Shown here one piece after another: positions 40,311 to 42,943 of a stretch of DNA of 42,943 nucleotides. Within the stretch, counting starts at the first letter, position 1. Each line of letters starts with the position of its first letter. Origin of the DNA: an uncultured Lachnospiraceae bacterium (lineage in GTDB: Bacteria > Bacillota > Clostridia > Lachnospirales > Lachnospiraceae). Location: assembly GCA_910580195.1 (NCBI GenBank), contig CAJTWA010000040.1:1-42943 (forward strand), read 5' to 3'. The position numbers and the translations under genes are program-made. Below the pieces are notes generated by a model that saw only the letters and a program-made list of their open reading frames with translations, did no database searches and had not been told where the DNA came from.

Positions 40311-41084
40311 CTATTTCCCTTGCCAATTGGGCTGGCGTTTTTCTAAAAATGCCCTTGGCCCTTCGGTTGCATCTTCTGTTTTTTCAATGTAATCCCAGCA
40401 ACGGTTGCAGAACCGCTGTGCGTCTTCTTGGGATACCTGCGGTGCAATATGGAAGATTTCCTTGGTGAGCCGCAGGGAAATGGGTGCATTTTTCGCGATT
40501 GTCTGGGCAAGCTCCATGGCTTTTTCCAATACCTCTTCTGCCGGCACTACATAATTTACCAGCCCTACTTCGTATGCCCGCTGTGCGGAAATCAATTTTC
40601 CGGTCAGGCACATTTCAGCAGCGATTTTCTGGGGTATCAGCTTCGGCAGGCGGATCAGCCCGCCGCTGGTTGCAAGGAGGCCTACCTTCACCTCGGACAG
40701 CCCGAAGCGTGCGTGTTCTGCGGCTACGATTAAGTCGCAGGCTACGGCGATTTCCAGCCCTCCGGCTACGGCTGTCCCATTGGCTGCGCAGATGATGGGT
40801 TTTGCGCTGACGCGTTCTGTGATTCCTGCAAAGCCGTGCTCCATGATGGTCTGGCATCCGCCGTTTTCATCGTAGGCGCTTAAGTCTTCCCCGGCGCAGA
40901 AACTTTTTTCGCCTGCCCCGGTGATGATGATGCAGCCTACGTCTGGGTCTTTTTCGGCGCTGTTCAGGGCTTCTTCCATTAATGCGGAAGTTTCTGGGTC
41001 GATGGCGTTCCTGCGCTCGTTGCGGTTGATGGTGAGGATTAGTACGCCGTCTTTTAGTTCTGTGAGTACTTTTTTGGTTTCCAT
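40311..41084 (-). CDS. Enoyl-CoA hydratase/crotonase, CaiD-like
   Basis: A 257-residue crotonase-fold enzyme, likely adding water to or isomerising an enoyl-CoA. The oxyanion-hole segments are SFCAGEDLSAY and ANGTAVAGGLEIAVACDLI; the catalytic-pair Glu residues lie in GGLEIA and GLSEVKVGL. The ending DATEGPRAFLEKRQPNWQGK is close to that of CaiD (carnityl-CoA dehydratase). GGAGGTAAAAACC precedes the start, and it is the first gene of the cluster. Its first ~60 codons end almost only in A or C, which fits the strand bias beside element copy D 200 bp upstream. Confidence 0.88.
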   Translation of the reverse strand: METKKVLTELKDGVLILTINRNERRNAIDPETSALMEEALNSAEKDPDVGCIIITGAGEKSFCAGEDLSAYDENGGCQTIMEHGFAGITERVSAKPIICAANGTAVAGGLEIAVACDLIVAAEHARFGLSEVKVGLLATSGGLIRLPKLIPQKIAAEMCLTGKLISAQRAYEVGLVNYVVPAEEVLEKAMELAQTIAKNAPISLRLTKEIFHIAPQVSQEDAQRFCNRCWDYIEKTEDATEGPRAFLEKRQPNWQGK

Positions 41085-41170
41085 GGTTTTTACCTCCTGA
41101 TTTTTTAGTTGGTTTTTATTTATGGTTTGTTGAAATATTATTTTTAGGGTTGGGGATGCGGATGTAGGTT

Positions 41171-41290
41171 ATTTATTAAAAAAGGGGGGATGGCTATGCG
41201 GACGCAGTTGCGGGATTGAAGAGGGGCTATGGCTATGCGGGCGCAATTGTTTATTAAAAAAAAGGGGGGGATGGCTATGCGGACGCAGTT
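41171..41290. repeat. Tandem repeat abutting element copy D
   Basis: ATGGCTATGCGG(A/G)CGCA begins at 41190, 41229 and 41271, and TTATTAAAAAA precedes two of them. The last copy runs into the left arm of D, so the array repeats the element's outer edge. Confidence 0.82.
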
Positions 41291-41463
41291 GCGGGCGGGA
41301 ATGTGCCCCCTGCAAACGGGACAACATTCCGGTGAACTAACTGCTAACTGCAACTAAGTGATTCAGGAAAGCCTTCATCACTAAGTTTCCGTAAGCAGTG
41401 GATTTCACCTCCATTAAGGGCGTCCCTGAATTGTTTGCAGGGGGCACATTCCCGCCCGCAACT
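41287..41463 (+). repeat. Structured dispersed element, copy D
   Basis: The longest perfect arms of the family: 31 bp (41287-41317 and 41433-41463), with a sequence quite unlike the arms of A or C. Core hairpin 41340-41362 / 41377-41399 keeps the same four mismatches and has compensated changes at positions 11, 13 and 20. The inner stem is GGGAC/GTCCC instead of TGGGC/GCCCA. Confidence 0.9.
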
Positions 41464-41610
41464 GCTGGGTGTTGGCTGCTTATGGATTGTGTGGGAGCGA
41501 GCCTTATTCTGTTTCTTCAATATAAATTGTGGATGGGGCTGCTTTGCAGGAAATAGCCATCCATATCCAACCCGAAGCGCCCAACAGCACACCCGGCTTT
41601 CCAGTACACA

Positions 41611-41789
41611 GGCAATTGGGGGCTGCCCTTCCCCTAAGCAAACGGTTCATGGGCGTCCTTAGTGGAGGCGAAATCCTGGCTTAGCAGACTTAGGGATGAG
41701 GGCTATCCCGAAATCCCTTAGTCGGAGTTAGCAGTTAGTTCGCCGGAACGTTGCCCAGTTTGTATGGGGAAGGGCAGCCCCCAATTGCC
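41611..41789 (-). repeat. Structured dispersed element, copy E
   Basis: Inverted relative to D, 147 bp away. Perfect 24-bp arms lie at 41611-41634 and 41766-41789. The core is that of B without the insert; two small changes weaken the long hairpin near its base. The conserved outer flank (GTCCCCAAAGACCC) follows. Confidence 0.9.
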
Positions 41790-41802
41790 GTCCGTCCCCA
41801 AA

Positions 41803-41917
41803 GACCCTACACACAGCCTACCCCTTTGCTTTTCTGTCCCTAACAGCCTTACGCTCAGCCCTTCCTTTTGCTTTTCTGTCCTCAAAGACCTCATACTTAG
41901 CCTTTCCCTAATTCTCT
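41803..41917. repeat. About 42-bp tandem repeat past the hydrolase 3' end
   Basis: TTTGCTTTTCTGTCC occurs at 41825 and 41867, each preceded by a diverged AGCC...CC segment. The array fills the gap between element E and the hydrolase stop. Confidence 0.75.
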
Positions 41918-42627
41918 TACAAATACCCCAAGTAGGGATTCCTTCTCCGCTCCGCATCCAGCCATGTAACACCTTCATGCCCCGGGTAAACCCGGTAGTC
42001 CCCCGGAAGGGCTACCAGCCGCCGCAGGGATTCCCGCATCCGCTTTATGCTGCCCCCTGCAAAATCCGTCCGGCCAATGCTGCCGCAGAATAGGGTATCC
42101 CCTGTAAACAACACATCCCCTGCAGTTCCAGCATCCTGTGCCCCCAAAGCACTTCCCATTTTGTTGGAATTCCCGGCCGCAGTACCCTTCTCTGGCGCCT
42201 TGGCATCCCTTGCAAGAAACGTCACCGAACCCGGCGTGTGCCCCGGCGTATGCAGCACTTGGAATTCCACCCCAGCCAGCCTCAGCTTCTGGCCTTCTTC
42301 CAGCCCTTCCACATTTGCAAAAGCCGTTACCGTCGGGAATACCATCCCCATATCATGCTCTTCCAGTTCCTCCGGGCAGTCCAGCGGATGGCAGTACACA
42401 GGCAGCCCCGGCCACCGCTCCTGCAATCCCGGCACCGCCAAGAAATGGTCGTAATGCCCATGGGTCAAAAGCACCGCCTCCGGCACAAGCCTTTTCTTTT
42501 CCATCAGGCGTACCAACGCTTCTGCATCATCTGCCGGGTCAACCAAAACGCAATTTCCCTGCCCCTCCCCAGCCACAACATAGCAATTTGTTTCAAACAT
42601 CCCCAATACAGCCTGTTCTATCTGCAT
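41917..42627 (-). CDS. Glyoxalase II-like metallo-beta-lactamase-fold hydrolase
   Basis: A 236-residue MBL-fold enzyme. The zinc motif is LLTHGHYDHF (HxHxDH); further ligands are His in LHTPGHTPGSV, Asp in FTGDTLFCGSIGRTDF and His in VYPGHEG. The family hydrolyses thioesters such as S-lactoylglutathione or related compounds; this short form is the common cytosolic type. ATG 42627 (MQIEQAVLG) has AAGGAGG at six bases; an 11-codon longer frame lacks a ribosome site. An insert of about 25 residues (AKAPEKGTAAGNSNKMGSAL and onward) between the third and fourth metal motifs is low complexity and looks recent. Third positions favour G/T, as expected beside minus-strand elements. Confidence 0.9.
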   Translation of the reverse strand: MQIEQAVLGMFETNCYVVAGEGQGNCVLVDPADDAEALVRLMEKKRLVPEAVLLTHGHYDHFLAVPGLQERWPGLPVYCHPLDCPEELEEHDMGMVFPTVTAFANVEGLEEGQKLRLAGVEFQVLHTPGHTPGSVTFLARDAKAPEKGTAAGNSNKMGSALGAQDAGTAGDVLFTGDTLFCGSIGRTDFAGGSIKRMRESLRRLVALPGDYRVYPGHEGVTWLDAERRRNPYLGYL

Positions 42628-42689
42628 ACCTGCCCTCCTTCCATCCTTTTGCCCATCCATCTATACCTAAATTTTCTCTCTTTCCCTTT

Positions 42690-42881
42690 TTCCAACACAC
42701 AGGCAATGCAGGGCCTATCCTCCCTCCGTCTGCTCCTGCATTCCCTTTTCCAATACACAGGCAATGCAGGGCCTATCTTTCCTCTGCCTGCTCCTGCAGC
42801 CCCTTTCCCTTTTCCAACACACAGGCAATGCAGGGCCTATCCTCCCTCCGTCTGCTCCTGCATTCCCTTTTCCAATACACA
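42690..42881. repeat. Tandem repeat of the element F outer edge
   Basis: CAATGCAGGGC preceded by ACACAGG begins at about 42701, 42759, 42823 and 42881. Copies 1 and 3, and 2 and 4, are most alike, giving a 122-bp higher-order unit. The last copy continues into element F. No gene is seen from 42628 to the window end. Confidence 0.88.
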
Positions 42882-42943
42882 GGCAATGCAGGGCTGCCCT
42901 TCCCCTAAGCAAACGGTTCATGGGCGCCCTTAGTGGAGGCGAA
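42882..42943 (-). repeat. Structured dispersed element, copy F, cut by the window end
   Basis: Starts with the arm GGCAATGCAGGGCTGCCCTT, followed by the conserved core (AAGCAAACGGTTCATGGGCG, then AGTGGAGGCGAA) in the same inverted orientation as B and E. The other arm lies outside the window. Confidence 0.85.

Larger units (their letters stand above)
41085..41916. other. 832-bp gene-free region holding element copies D and E
   Basis: Contains a tandem array (41171-41290), an inverted pair of structured elements (D, E) and a second array beyond E. The promoter of the CoA-enzyme cluster must lie here, in the A/T-rich 41085-41170 stretch, but I cannot place convincing -35/-10 boxes. Confidence 0.7.

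Noticed and set aside
42138..42933. Long plus-strand reading frames across the hydrolase gene and edge repeats
   Set aside because: They are antisense to a clear MBL-fold enzyme, Pro/Ser-rich, and extended by tandem repeats.

Overview
The window (42.9 kb, roughly half G+C) looks like the chromosome of an anaerobic gut Firmicute, most likely a Lachnospiraceae-type Clostridium. The evidence is the gene content: an AgrC/AgrA-like pair, LytTR + DUF3021, a FlxA-like protein, a DUF6179/DUF6323-like pair, WYL and TipAS-type MerR regulators, CaiA/CaiD-like CoA enzymes and a symporter small accessory protein, almost all with GGAGG-type ribosome sites. There is no tRNA, rRNA, transposase, integrase or CRISPR array.

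Layout. 0.2-6.2 kb: a coiled-coil protein, a LytTR/GHKL two-component pair, a FlxA-like protein and a LytTR-DUF3021 pair, facing a two-gene ABC-2 exporter (5.4-7.0 kb). 7.1-10.2 kb: a 1011-residue SF1 helicase with a C-terminal nuclease-like domain. 10.3-11.2 kb: two inverted copies of a structured repeat, with a MerR-type promoter between them, ahead of a MerR gene. 12.5-16.5 kb: DUF6179/DUF6323-like genes, a WYL regulator, a NYN/PIN protein and an XRE repressor. 16.8-28.7 kb: an OmpR-type two-component system, an AAA-ATPase/nuclease-like protein, then a plus-strand cluster of a giant solute-binding lipoprotein, two sugar-type permeases, a HlyD-type adaptor and a MacB/FtsX-like membrane protein. 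29-32 kb: a methyltransferase-like membrane protein, a TipAS MerR and a LacI regulator. 32.2-41.1 kb: a minus-strand catabolic cluster (crotonase, CaiA-like and short-chain acyl-CoA dehydrogenases, Na+/solute symporter with a 35-residue accessory protein, YitT protein, MFS transporter, esterase). 41.9-42.6 kb: a glyoxalase-II-like hydrolase.

Two gene sets can be joined by sequence evidence. The OmpR-type regulator gene and the lipoprotein gene both carry a tandem 8-bp box (CTCTAAAA/TTTTAGAG, 11 bp start to start) next to their start regions, so the two-component system probably controls the lipoprotein-permease-adaptor cluster and itself. The minus-strand CoA cluster reads as one or a few operons that import and process an unidentified carboxylate or betaine-like compound; no CoA ligase or CoA-transferase is in view.

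The most unusual features are not genes. (1) Five complete and one truncated copies of a roughly 180-200 bp element have perfect 23-31 bp terminal arms that differ between copies yet always pair, and an internal hairpin with compensatory base changes and fixed mismatches. Two pairs face each other, one copy carries a nested 157-bp palindromic element, and one sits between the lipoprotein and permease genes. (2) About eighteen short tandem arrays (periods 34-81 bp), each of different sequence, lie mostly at or just past gene 3' ends; several are duplications of the gene's own last codons. (3) Coding DNA next to the structured elements is G/T-rich on the element strand whichever way the gene points.
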